A DNA stretch of 64,000 nt. It comes from Phytoseiulus persimilis. Taxonomy: Eukaryota > Arthropoda > Arachnida > Mesostigmata > Phytoseiidae. Under the pieces are notes generated by a model. The model searched no databases. It saw nothing but the letters and a program-made list of their open reading frames with translations, and was not told where the DNA came from. The translations under genes and the position numbers were made by a program. Below are positions 21,324 to 32,311 of this stretch, one piece after another. Location: the NCBI GenBank assembly GCA_037576195.1, contig CM075102.1, forward strand, positions 3,286,001-3,350,000, in the 5' to 3' direction. Within the stretch, counting starts at the first letter, position 1, and every line of letters begins with the position of its first letter.

Positions 21324-21863
21324 TTGCCAGTTCTGGTAATCTTCCTGGATGTGAACGAAGGATCAGGTAGGGTCCCCGATCGTCCTTCTCTCAGAAGAGC
21401 TGTCCGGAACGGATTCCATGTTGCTTCGAAATCCAAGGAGCTGTTTCCAGGGTCAGTCAGCTCGTTCATTGAGCAGGATGAATCTGCCCTTCTCGCTATG
21501 GAGATCAGCCCTCCGTTGAAGTGGGATAAGAGGAAGTGGAAGTTTTCAATCACCCCCGTGAGGCTGCGTTCATACAAACCGAGTTTGCCGGTTGGGTTTC
21601 CCGTTCCGATCAAAAAGCAAATCAGGCCTTCAGTCGCGCTGCTAATCGCGTGTAACGTTGGAGGGGTATTGAAAGTATCGGGACGAATTACCCGCCTTAT
21701 ACCCTCACAATGGATGTTGACGAGACTCCAAAACGAACGAATCCAATGTGGGCCGCTAGAATCGCCCCTTGTTTGGATACAATCGGGCAAACTATCGGTT
21801 CTCAATGAGCCGAGACAGAAAGGTCCGAGTTCTGATTCGTGTCGCCGTCGGCTCCAGATGTAG
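21324..21863 (+). CDS. Long open frame, possible multi-part exon
   Basis: This is a 179-codon plus-strand frame. Near its start the acceptor actgcccttgccag is followed by LVIFLDVNEGS and a textbook donor CAG|GTAGGG, so a 36-base exon is one reading. The frame itself continues through FIEQDESALLAMEISPPLKW and KIKKQ-type basic stretches to a stop at 21861-21863. The complementary strand is open over 21185-21805 as well. Codon first positions are only mildly purine-rich. I regard coding as possible but unproven. Confidence 0.2.
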   Translation: MPVLVIFLDVNEGSGRVPDRPSLRRAVRNGFHVASKSKELFPGSVSSFIEQDESALLAMEISPPLKWDKRKWKFSITPVRLRSYKPSLPVGFPVPIKKQIRPSVALLIACNVGGVLKVSGRITRLIPSQWMLTRLQNERIQCGPLESPLVWIQSGKLSVLNEPRQKGPSSDSCRRRLQM

Positions 21864-24461
21864 CCTGAAAGTTCTTTCCGGTCGTCTTTGGATCACGAGG
21901 AGTTGAAGTCTTCGAATCACCCGGTTCGTTTGAAGTGACCGTTTAACATCGGAGGATCCCAGAAAACCTTTCGGATCCAAGTGTTCAAAGTATCGGACTG
22001 ATCTGGATTCTAGAATATCGAGGATATCGATCACATCGGATCAGTGCATGATGGACGACCATGCATAGGTGATCTAATGAAGTCTTCATTGGATCCCCGC
22101 CACGATCTACAATAATAGTTTCCAATGTCAGTCAATAAGGGGAGGAGAGGGCTAAACAGAAAGAGAGACCGAGCATCTGATGATCGTTATCCGACTACTG
22201 TGCCGCATCGTGTTCGAATGCCGGTCGCAGATCGACGTTTGGAACGGCGCCCTACGATTTGTGCCACACGGTCGCTCGGTCGGTTGTCGGAATCGATTTT
22301 TTGATGAATCTGATGCCTTTGGACGAGAGCAGCGCAACGTCTACACAACGAAACGGACGTCGCCGATAGGGCCGCCCTGCTTCTGTGCCCCTCCTAAGTC
22401 AATCATTCATTCGGAGCCGGAGGTTGATACAAATGTCAAAGAATCTTTGCTCTTGTTTCGTTCCCAAAGCCCGACCGTCCTCCCTCCCGCCGGCCGCATC
22501 GTAACCCGCTCCCCAGTCAATCGTGCGGCCATGAAAGCCGGACAACTCCAGCTTCACTTACCACGCGTTGTCTACCAATTCCAAGGTGCTGTTATTCGAA
22601 TCGGAGGCGACCTATGTTCCGTCGCTACGCATCTGATCCATTTGAGAAAGTTCTGTGTGCCAAGCAAAGAGTTCCTCGGCCCTGAGCTCGGGGCCTGAGC
22701 TCCGAGGTACATCCTCAACGAGACTCGGGAGAAGCTGTTGAGATCCAGGCGCACGCGTACGTGTGTGCTCCGTACTCGGAAGCTCGAGAGTGCACTTAAA
22801 TGAACACAAAAATAGGAAAAATCGGAAACGGGCTTCTTTCAACGGATCCTGAGCGTATTTTGACCCCGGAATCTCCGGAATGTACCGACGGAAGGCGCTT
22901 CGGATCCCCGAAATGAGAAGGCATAGAAACGCAACGGGAAACGATCGAATATCCGATGCTAGATTTCGGGAAATACAGCAAGACAGGGAAGACCTGGGAA
23001 ATCGAACCTCTTCTTGTATTCCAACAGAACAAACATTGCCTCATTTCTCTCTTTCTCTCTCTCTCTCTCTATCTCCCTTTCACTGTTCGCTTTTCGGTTC
23101 CTTTGCTGTTGTTGCCCCTATTCAGTTCTTCGGTACACCAACCGACGCTCACTCTTTCCTTCCAGCCGCGGAAGTTCCCCCCCCCCCCCCCTCTCCCTCT
23201 GGCCCCGTCGCTGAAGGGCCCCACCACATGCGGGCCTTGGACTCGCAAGCCATGGAGGAGTTGCTCGACAGCCGTTGTGGAGGTCTCCCTGAGGGCCCTC
23301 ATGGGGATTCCCGTTGCCGCCGCCCCGACCGCCGAGAGTTTTCTCCTTGCAGTTCGGGCGTCTCCTTGCTGGTAACTCGTTTGCTGCAACATGCAGTGTG
23401 CATTGCGTGTCCTTGAGCTCCAGAGAACACGGGTAGCCACTCAGATGTCTTAGCCGCAAGTCTACTCTCTCGATAGTCGCTGGAGGAGAGGGAGAACGAC
23501 AACGTGGACAAACTAGCAGACAGGTGGGACATGGAAGATCGAAGCAGCCAGCAGTCTCTAAGAGAGAGTAAGATAACTGCGGAAGAGAGAATGGGAGCAG
23601 AGGAGTTGGGCTCCCACTGTTTGCCTGATGCAAGCACATACGGGAGAACAGAGTACAAACCGGATCGGACGTTCTGGATTGCACTTCCGAGAGACCTGAA
23701 GGGCATTCGTCAACTCGCAGATCCCTGAGTTGATGCATTGGAGAAAGTTCAATCATAATGCTATCCGTTTACCTCCGAACCGCGACAGCGCTATTAAAAA
23801 ATCTTCTTACCATCAAGGCTCGATGCGTCGAGTCTTCATTGGAAGGGGGTATAAGGGAAAATCACTGCTTCGGTTATCTGATTCTCTTGCGGAGAAAAAC
23901 CGTCAAAATGGCAGATTTTCGTCTCCCGAGACCTTTGCAAAATTCGAGCCAGTTCAGAACCAGCAGAATTAGAGGGGGGCCTGAACTCGTGCTGTAGGTG
24001 GTCGCCATGGAAGAAAGATTGAAAATCGATGCACATATCTTGTGCTTCAAAGGCCAACCAGGCAAAGAGGAGCGGAGGTCTCAAATGAGAATTCAGAATA
24101 CTTCCAACCAAGAAGGCCTGAGAACGGATTCTCATCAACGGCGTCTACATCATCCCTGTCGTCAGCTGCAGCCGGAAGCGAGGGCTCGAAATTCGGGGCT
24201 CATGCTTCTGGAACGGTTTCCCTGATGTATATTCGCTTCGGACTCTCGCTGGATGACCCTCCAAAACAGTAGGCCGAAAGCAGGCGACCTGAGTCATCAA
24301 GCTGCCTGAGGCGGGTAGATGGTGTTCGTCCGGCGATTTCATCTCTCTTGAGTGACTTCCTCGTTACCAGAACAGGTGCGAGTCCTCAAGACGAGCGCTG
24401 AAAGCATTTCTCCAGCTCCTGAACTGCTTCATCGCCTTCCTCTCGGCTTTTCTCCCTGCAG
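21864..24461. other. No firm gene; several plus-strand frames
   Basis: Plus frames at 22180-22698, 23504-23728 (which includes MDKLADRWDMEDRSSQQS) and 23998-24225 (EERLKIDAHILCFKGQ) look protein-like but lack matched splice partners. A CT-rich microsatellite lies at 23043-23072 and a 15-base C run at 23177-23191. These are left uncalled. Confidence 0.3.
23177..23191 (+). repeat. Poly-C run of 15 bases
   Basis: This is an uninterrupted run of C that follows an acceptor-like sequence (tctttccttccag). Confidence 0.95.
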
Positions 24462-24551
24462 AATCGATCAAGAAATCCTGTTAGTTTCAGATACTTGATG
24501 ATTGTTCGATCAGCGTGGCGAGTGACGGTGTTTGTGATCGGTCTGTTTTAA
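24462..24551 (+). CDS. Candidate terminal exon with hydrophobic C-terminus
   Basis: A superb acceptor (tctcggcttttctccctgcag) precedes a phase-0 frame of 29 codons. It reads NRSRNPVSFRYLMIV and then RVTVFVIGLF before a TAA at 24549-24551. The tail is basic then hydrophobic, as in a tail-anchored or final transmembrane segment. A possible 23-base upstream exon after ctctcttgag near 24345 ends at CAG|GTGCGA in the right phase. The case is thin because the exon is short. Confidence 0.22.
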   Translation, partial: NRSRNPVSFRYLMIVRSAWRVTVFVIGLF

Positions 24552-26110
24552 TAGATTCACCTCCTGCCCCCAGCTCCTCATCTCTGTCTTATTCCCCGAA
24601 ACCGAATCAATCAAAACACGCTCACTCCTTCTGAAGTCGAATCTTGAACGTTTGGATGACAAGCGAAGCTTAGCTAGTGCTCTCAGTGAAGTTCATTCGC
24701 CGTGAGCTCGATCGGTTTTCTTGTGCCATTCTCAAATCCACACCGTGCGCATTTTGGGTTGGGAGGAGATTGGTCGGTTGGAATTGAAAATCACATGCGA
24801 ATTTTCAGGAAGACTTGCGATGGCCGGAGTGAGGAATGCGAGTGTCCCAACGCCGAGCTCGATATCTCTCGAGGCATCATAGCGTGCCGGCCGTCAGGTC
24901 GAACGCAGGAAAGCGGCAACGAGTGACCGCTTTTTGTGTCAAATGTGAACTGTGAGCCAGTGCTTCCCTTTTCAGTGGTCTTTCGAGGGTTTTCGGAAAT
25001 TTCTATTGTTGAGTGAGCGAACGGCCGACCCACCGACCGACTCGGAGGCAGACCAAGCGATTGCCACTGAAAGTCTGCTCCGCGGCCGCGATGCTGTTTG
25101 GCATGCCCCGTCAGTCAGTCAGTGCGTTCGATCGACCAACAAGCATCGATGGTCAAAGTCGTTTTCTCCAGTGCGGCGGGGCACTTCAGTCTCTGAGCTG
25201 AAAGTCCGGCAACGAACGGGCCGTCAGAACATTAGACAAATGATCTCGGCGCCGTCGTTTCGGTTGCCTGAATGGTTGCCTGCCCTCGTTCCGATGCCGT
25301 GTATTCATTCGACGGTTTTTCTTCTGGAGCTAACGTCAGCCACCACCAACGCCGCGGAAGCCGTCCGCTATTAACGCTCGGGTCAAATGTCCGATGGCTT
25401 AGAGTAATTGTGACTCCCTTCGAACCTTGAGCGGGAGAAACGACCAGATAGCGGTTGACATTCGGCGCTCTTGGAGAGCTTTAGCCGAGACATTGTGACC
25501 GCAGCCAAGCCAGAGCGGAACGCGACGGAAATCCACTCTGCGATTGCTGACATTCACTGCCGGAGGAACACAACGACAGAGAATGCGAACACCAACCCAA
25601 AACTTTAGAAATAAGATCGGGTTCGACAACGAGAGCCGTCCAGCGGTGGGTGAGGCCGCTGTTTCGAAATCGCGGAGACCGAGAGTGACTTGAGCTAGAC
25701 TCCCGGAGACGGTAAACACCGTTGAGGCGTTCGGGTCCGATTCCGAATGGGAGCTCGTTCGCTTTCGACCGGACTAAAAAGTCGTGAACCTGGTCTGCGA
25801 GTCGCCGCCTCGAATCGCTGCGAACTCACGGGCATCCGTCGCTCGAGTATTTCCCAACGCCATGCTGGAAAAACCGATGTTAGAAAGCACTGCTGGCTAA
25901 TGTCTGACTTGGGAACGAGCCCCGAGAGGGCATTCGTACATTCCAGGAAAGTGAGTCATCATCATCTTTGACATCAGTAACTTTTTCGCGGGGACTCAGA
26001 AGTGTTGCGCGTGGTTCGAATCGCCGCGGAGAACTCTCAATCCCATTCGTCATCCTTATAGGCATCGCGAGGATCCGCAAATTTTTAGAACCACGGTTCT
26101 CGGTTCTCTG
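24552..26110. other. No supported gene
   Basis: Overlapping frames on both strands (for example minus 25399-25719 and plus 24702-24926, the latter including CDGRSEECECPNAELDI) lack clear splice support. Confidence 0.3.
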
Positions 26111-26186
26111 AGAACCGCAAGTGAGAACCGCAATCCCAGAACCGCAAGTGAGAACCGCGGTCCCAGAACCGCAAGTGAGAACCGCG
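26111..26186 (+). repeat. Tandem repeat, 27-base unit, 2.8 copies
   Basis: The units start at 26111, 26138 and 26165. The first two read agaaccgcaagtgagaaccg followed by CAATCCC or CGGTCCC, and the third is partial. Each unit contains the heptamer GAACCGC twice. Degenerate ggttct/gaacc elements flank it on both sides (26095-26110 and 26187-26200). Confidence 0.9.
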
Positions 26187-27023
26187 AAGAACCGCGGCCA
26201 ACGGCCGAAATGATAAGGGCTCGCTCAGAATTTGTCGCTCGATCCGTCGATGATGAGTCACGAGTTGGCAGTGGACTATTTTCGTTCAATCCATGCTGTG
26301 TCCTCAAATGTTCGCTCAAAGCGATCGCCGATCTTCCTGTATTTCATTCCTGAGTTTCGAGATACGAAAACAATTACTTACTGGGTTCGGAACTCCGAAC
26401 GCAAATGCAGCTACGGTCAGAGCTATATTTTCCGTTTCCCCCAGCTGCTGAGAGTCAGTTAGCTGGAGCATCCTATCGTGCGAAAACGTGTGAAATGTCT
26501 CGAACATTCTAGCTCCTTTCAAATGCCCACGCTGGAACAGACTGTGCATTTGGCTTGTACGCCACGTTTCAAAAACCATTTCCAGACCCAAATTTTTGGG
26601 TGCACCACTTCAGCAAAACCACTCATCGTTGCGTCCCGTAGAGTGGGAAAGATTCCTCGTGATAGAGAACGGGGTTCTCTCGGACGAAACCGGATCACAA
26701 GAGCGAGCTCAGAGAGACATTTTTGACGATTCGTGCAACGATCCGTGAGACGGAGCAGAGATCATGGTGATTTTGAAAATTTGGCGCTCTCGTTCCTCTG
26801 AGGCATGGCCCTGGTGAGCAATGGAGTAGCATCGTCATCGTGGCAAGCTCCTCAGGGAGTGGGTGTCTGCCTGGCGGTGGCTTCAAATGATACTTCTGAA
26901 CTTTCACTGAAGTTTCGGCCCCCATTCTACCATTCGAACTGAGCTCTACCAAGGCAGTGCACGGTGAAAGTCTCGGCTCGCTGATAAGGGCGCTACATGA
27001 AAGCTTTTTCCGCGCGGCTTCTT
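26187..27023. other. No supported gene between the two repeat arrays
   Basis: This is unique sequence between the two GAACCGC arrays. The frames are short and unremarkable. Confidence 0.4.
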
Positions 27024-27115
27024 GCGGTTCTGGAACCGCGAGATCTTGCGGTTCCTCGCGGTTCCTGAACCGCAGAATCTTGCGGATCCTTGCGGTTCCG
27101 GAACCGCTGCGATGC
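27024..27115 (+). repeat. Tandem repeat, 34-base unit, with palindromic cores
   Basis: The 16-base palindromes gcggttctggaaccgc (27024-27039), gcggttcctgaaccgc (27058-27073) and gcggttccggaaccgc (27092-27107) recur at exactly 34 bases. Between them lies a shared linker with an aga-atcttgcggWtcc core that holds another half-site. The arms are the same heptamer, GAACCGC, as in the array at 26111. Confidence 0.9.
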
Positions 27116-28333
27116 CTACATCCTACATGTCGAAGCTCTTTAGCTTCAAATCGCATCTGCTTGTCTTCCATCGTCATCAACAAGATCTTCAAGAGAACCG
27201 AGACATCTAGACGGATCGAGAGACCGTCGTTGGAATCTTGGGCTCTGCCAGGATCTCAGCGGCATCGTCATTCGGATTGCTCTGACCGTTCGGTTGCCGT
27301 GGCTTTGCGTTCGAGCAGGCTCGGATTTCAAAGAAGGATTTTCAAAAGTTGAAACTGGATATGCTGCACTCCGCGACCCGCATTGAATCGCAACTGGTTC
27401 CGTTTCGTCTAACCACACACACCTCCGTTCTCGTTCGCCTTCTGAGACTTCTCGGAATAGAGACGATGTGCCTTCGGGTAAAGACCCGTTTCCTGCGATC
27501 CGGGTCGGAACTCTCTGATACCCAGACATGACGTCACTTCTCCTATATTTATCCTATTTATGTTCCTGTCGAGGATTTTGAGCCTGCCGAGTCAACGAAG
27601 ACTCTCGTCCAAGCTGAAATGAATGAGGGCCGTGAGAATCGCGCATGTTGTGGGCGAGGAGGATTTGAAATTGCCGCGTCCTCTCTTTCTTCGAGATGTC
27701 GCATCGCGAGACTCGGGTGCGCTACAGGTTTCGAGCCGTGGCGGATCCAGGAGTGACTCAAGGGGGACGGTCGTAGATTCTTGATATAATTTCCGACTTT
27801 TCCCCCTTGCTCTTGGTGGTCATAACTGGAAAAATTAGTTTTCGACTCGAAAAATGAGCTAGCCTACGCTGTTACCGAACTTTCGGCGGCTTCCGAACCG
27901 TGACAGAATCAACAAAGGAGAGTCTCCAGTTGAAGGGGCCACTCTGTATGTCGCTTGGAAAAAATCGACCCCCTGGATCCGCCACTGCTCCCGAGGTCAT
28001 CGTGGCGGATTCAATCAGTCATTGGATCGATGCCGCGTCATCGCGACAATCAAACTCCGGGCTAAGGACAACTTCGTTAAATAACTCAGATAACTCTCTG
28101 AACGATGAATCTCGGCCGCGTCCGGTGCCCGAAATAAACCGCATTCGAATGCAGCATCTGAAATAGATCTCGCGAGCAGTTCAATAGCAGCATAAAACAT
28201 ACTCTAAGGACACTGCGTAAACAGGTTTATCAATCTCGAATCGACCACAAGTTCATTTCCCTGGACGAATCGACCTGAGACCAGGCAGGCTGTCGTAAAT
28301 CCCTCAGACTATTGAATTCCGAATTGATCATCT
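27116..28333. other. No firm gene
   Basis: A plus frame at 27900-28166 is Ser/Asn-rich (SGLRTTSLNNSDNSLNDES) and protein-like, but it has no splice support. Nothing else stands out. Confidence 0.3.
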
Positions 28334-28624
28334 ATGTGTGTAGGAAGCGTGGATTTCGAGCTGGGAAGAACAACGAGCCAGTTCACAGACAGCTTAGATC
28401 GCGAGCTGATCCGCATGAAGACGGTAACCAACCGACGAAATCACGTGATGAAGTCACAGATGACAGCCGCTCAGGCCGAAGAGAACGCACGTGGCGGAGA
28501 ATGTCAAACTGGAAACCTTCGCGATAAGGGGCCTGCAGAGTGGGCCACACGCCACACGCTTCTCAAGTGCCCCGCTTTCTCCCGTGTTGCTCATTTCGTA
28601 TTTGAGGGGGGGCGGGGGCGCTGA
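28334..28624 (+). CDS. Open reading frame with coiled-coil-like first half
   Basis: The frame starts at an ATG at 28334, or alternatively after an acceptor-like ctatgtgtgtag two codons later. It runs 96 codons. Over the first 66 codons about three quarters begin with a purine and about 40% with G, the strongest such signal among the longer frames. The peptide is charged and probably helical (FTDSLDRELIRMKTV, then VMKSQMTAAQAEENA). The last 30 codons (after AEWATRHT) lose this bias and end in poly-Gly from a G run, so the true exon may end earlier. No donor was clearly identified. No family is recognised. Confidence 0.3.
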   Translation: MCVGSVDFELGRTTSQFTDSLDRELIRMKTVTNRRNHVMKSQMTAAQAEENARGGECQTGNLRDKGPAEWATRHTLLKCPAFSRVAHFVFEGGRGR

Positions 28625-31094
28625 ACTGGGGACGCACACTCGAACCTTTCCTTGGGTTCACACGCCATTCATCTTCGATAGGAGGAACTCAATGTGGTCT
28701 CGGCGGCATTTTCTTGGAGTTCCGATTGTTTTTGAAAATTTGTCCCTGGCAGCACACTTTGGCAGATCCTTTCTAACGGAACCTGGTCGTAAGCCAAAGC
28801 TCACAAAGTGCGAAGCTCGGACATTCTTCTCAAGGTAGACTCCTTCTTCGGGTTCAGATCCGGATAATTCGAAACGCATTTGTATTTTCTCTCGATTCTT
28901 CTACTCCGAGATCGAGAAGACAGGATTGGCGCATGACGGAAACTGGGAGCGAAATTCCTCTTTCCTTCCTCATGAAGCCTGTGATCGTTAAGAACTATGG
29001 ACTTAGCTGGAACCTCGGTTTGGCTTCCCTGCTCCAGCTAAATGGCATGCCGGTTTTATAATCTATCGACCCTCCGGAAGCTTTCTCGTCTATTAGAAAC
29101 TCGAGCCAACTCAGCGAACTATTCTTCAAACTCCGAAGATCCCCTTCCCGGTTTCGTCTCGGGAAAGAGCCAGGAGGTACATCAGCAACACATCTGTGAA
29201 AAATTTGACGATGGATCTCGCTGCATTCAAGGAGAAGGGTTCACCTGCCAGCGACGAAATCGTGTCGGAGGCAAGCACTTTTCGCGACCAATGCGCAGAC
29301 TTGCGCCCCTCCCCTCGTTGTACAATCACGTCGCGCGGATCGCCGCGAGAGCTTTTGGCGCCATCGAGCCCGCCACATAGATCTCAATGTACGCACTAAT
29401 TACCTTCTCCAGAGTAGAAATCCTTGTCATGCGACTGTCAAATCCCTCACAATCATCAGCGGAGCTCTGCTCCTGAAGCGAAACAATCTATCTGACAAAA
29501 CGAACAGACTTGGTCCTGACTACGACCGTTACGAGAATCGGCGGCGATCGTAATGACTGGCGGGATCATTGAATCGTTGGGCCATCATCCGAGAGCCATC
29601 ATTGATCGCGGCCTGGCAATATCAACTTGCGGCAATGGATTCGAGCCCAAAAATTTTGCTAAACTTCCCCAATCGCTCCCCACCTGATTCGCTCCGGCCA
29701 GATAGCCCCCGAGTGGAGACCGTTTGCAACGACAGCCACGCGTTTGCTGGAATGGCTTCGCACCGAAGCGGCTCGGACGGGAAACTCACTACCGAGAACA
29801 GCCGTCCGAATAATTGCCGCTCGTTTCGCCGCGAGGTGGTCGATCTCGTTCCGTGCCCGACCGCGTAGCAGGATCTTCCGACTGGGAAATCGCCGACCGC
29901 TGTTTGGAACTGTGATCGAGCAAAAGCTCGTCCCTCATGATGCCGTTTCCTTTTTCCCTCAGGGTCGCGCGGGCAGCGGATTTTTGAAGGTCTTCGTGGG
30001 CCGGGAAGCCGAAAACTAATGACGCTCCATTAGCGGCCTCCCGGGTGGAGTGCAGCGACGGAATAGGTTCCGTGGAGGAACCATTTCGGTGGTATGAGAA
30101 ATGCCGTGCTCGAGCTGATATGACGCGCATGATGGGCTTGATATGATGAACTGGACATAATCCAATAAGGAGGCGGCGCTGGAAATCACGCTCGTCGTTA
30201 TTGCCTTCCAGTAGCCATGGCGATGCATCACGCTCCTGCGATGCTGCCCACCGGTCCGTGGTCGGCCCACGCCGGACTCGGCGAATTCTGCCGCGGGCCT
30301 GCGGTTTTGAGCAAGCGTGGGACTTTGCCAATGAGGCTGTTGCTCGCGGAAAAAGTTCGCAACTCTGCAAAATATTCCGAGGTATTACGAATGTTAATGC
30401 GATCGTGTGCGTGGCTCTGAGGGAGAACAATGCTCGCAGGTATTCTCGCGCGATACCACGCCAAGCTCACCGAACCGTACCACCGACGACTTTCTAGCGG
30501 CTGAGAATTGTCGTGGATTGTCCTGGAATAGGCTCGTACCCGCGGACGGATTACCTCAACGGTTCCACAACGGGTGAAACTCGCAAAAATCTTCGGGAGA
30601 ATGGATGGAGCTCATGAGAACGGAAAGCAGTCGAAGCGGAGAACATCTGATTTGGTTGAATGTGGATGATGACTGTATCAGATCAATGGGTAGAATCGAT
30701 GTTCCGTGGGTATGCCCAGCCTGCAGGAAAGATTCCCATTGTGACGGTGGACGCAGGGAACAGAATATTCCCGAGAATTCGATGCTATTCAGATCACACT
30801 TCCCCGCGGACTGTATCACAGCGTGCAACCATTACGCATCTCAACTCGCAAGCGAACAACATGATGTCTCATCTTCCGAGACTCAGGACCCACCAGCTTG
30901 GAGCTATGAAGACCATGGCGAATCATGGCAGCGGATGATGGAAACGCTGCGACCATCTCGGTAGTCGGAAGCGAGCTCCAAATTTACCAACGGGGAACAC
31001 GCTTCTTGGACTTCTCGTGGACTGTAATATATGGACCACATGACTCGCGGTGAGAAATCCGCTGATGACGAAGTCTCAAAAGTCAACCGCACTG
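28625..31094. other. No firm gene
   Basis: Several plus frames (29196-29399 with MDLAAFKEKGSPASDEI; 29744-30019; 30605-30964) look protein-like without splice support. The last holds VPWVCPACRKDSHCDGG, a Cys pattern that could bind metal but matches no family I can name. Confidence 0.3.
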
Positions 31095-31156
31095 AAGAAG
31101 ACATGTCCAGATAGTTCCGACTGCTGTTCTAAGAAGACATGTCCAGATAGTTCCGA
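31095..31156 (+). repeat. Perfect 26-base direct repeat, 36-base period
   Basis: The sequence aagaagacatgtccagatag plus ttccga occurs at 31095-31120 and again at 31131-31156 without a mismatch. The period of 36 bases keeps any reading frame, giving KKTCPDSS twice in one of them. Confidence 0.95.
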
Positions 31157-31747
31157 AATTCTCGAGTCAATCAGATATGATCAGAGGCGAGACCACAGTG
31201 TGCACCGCTTGAATACGTTGTCCGTATCAATACAGCCTCGAACCCTGCGACGGCGGTCTACTTTTTCAATGTTCGTTAGTGAAGATTTCAGTCAGGATCG
31301 GAACCATAGATCATCCCGGATTCGAGTTCCAAGGCCGCCCTCACGAGGCTATGAAGCGGATCGATAGGTCACCCAACTCTGAGATGCGAATACATTACCC
31401 AAACGGAGAGAGACGGCTCCACGTTCATAACAGCCGAATTTAGATTGAGATCCGTTAAGCTGATATTCTTTAAGCGATTCCGTTCGCAGTCCTCATCTCA
31501 GTTGAGCGCAGGGGACAACTTCCATGGACAACAAAGGGATTTCAGGGCTTTCGGCCGCTTGCATCAGAAATCGCTTGCACGTGCATGACGCCGAGCACTC
31601 GTTCCGATCTGGATTCCCCCCTATTCTCCTACGGTTTCCAACCGAAAAGCCCGCCCGACCACCAGAGGGTGTCCCTCAATCAGACCCAGTTCACGTACCG
31701 TTTGCTGTCCGCTTCCTTTCTCGAGCCAGTTATAGGGTCTCGTTCAG

Positions 31748-31923
31748 ATAGGCCCGTTCAGTGGAAGGTGTGCTCCAACGAGGAGGAATACGGTGAATTA
31801 GTTGAATCATGCTCCGAGGAGAGTGCTTCTGCCGAAGGAACACCCACAACGAGAGACTCAGCTCGAGATATTCTGGACCAGCGCGATTGCATGGAGGCAT
31901 ATCCGTCGACTCGTGTCCGTTGA
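31748..31923 (+). CDS. Candidate terminal exon with acidic domain
   Basis: An acceptor (gggtctcgttcag) precedes a frame that takes one base from upstream and runs 57 codons to a TGA at 31921-31923. The sequence is rich in Glu, Asp and Ser (SNEEEYGELVESCSEESASA) and ends DQRDCMEAYPSTRVR. G begins about 43% of codons. Highly acidic Ser-rich tails are common in nuclear and adaptor proteins, but nothing more specific can be said. The open frame also extends upstream of the acceptor to 31585. Confidence 0.3.
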
Positions 31924-32017
31924 GCAGTTCTGGAACGAAGAAATTCATCGGGAGATGGAAGAGCGAATCATTCAGGGATCCTTTGTTATCACAGCGAGCG
32001 TTCCGTTCTATTGAGCG

Positions 32018-32311
32018 ATGTTATCGTTCGTCTGCCAAAGCACAATAGAAGAGAACAACCTCTTAACGGATTTCCTGAAACCTGTCTTCCAGGGCTCGTC
32101 TTCTTCGACCGCTGATAATCGTACACGTCGGCCTTCTGTCTCGTTCGCGACACCATCAATGAAGTACACAATGATGAATAATGATCCGGCTAATTGTGAA
32201 GAGGAACAGGAGACCCAAAGACGTCGCTTCACCACGAACAACCACTGTGACAACAAGCCACAACGACTCCCTTCTCTCGGAGGTCTCCATTCGGATGCTC
32301 CTTCTGTCTGA
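32018..32311 (+). CDS. Open reading frame, Asn/Ser/Thr-rich
   Basis: From an ATG at 32018 the frame encodes 97 residues. It contains STIEENNLLTDFLKPVFQ, then an acceptor-like sequence in the DNA (cctgtcttccag, AG near 32092), then a Ser/Thr/Asn-rich part (SMKYTMMNNDPANCEEEQE) and ends LGGLHSDAPSV. It could be a single-exon small gene, or a terminal exon starting after the internal acceptor; both share the frame. The start context is poor (G at -3 but T at +4). A minus-strand frame (32008-32547) overlaps. No family is recognised. Confidence 0.25.
   Translation: MLSFVCQSTIEENNLLTDFLKPVFQGSSSSTADNRTRRPSVSFATPSMKYTMMNNDPANCEEEQETQRRRFTTNNHCDNKPQRLPSLGGLHSDAPSV

Noticed and set aside
23118..23756. 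212-codon minus-strand frame
   Set aside because: Ser/Pro/Arg/Cys-rich, crosses a poly-C run that yields poly-Gly, and has no splice support; the length is within chance expectation.
26000..26045. Possible tRNA T-arm (GGTTCGAATC) near 26012
   Set aside because: No A box or acceptor pairing at the required distance.
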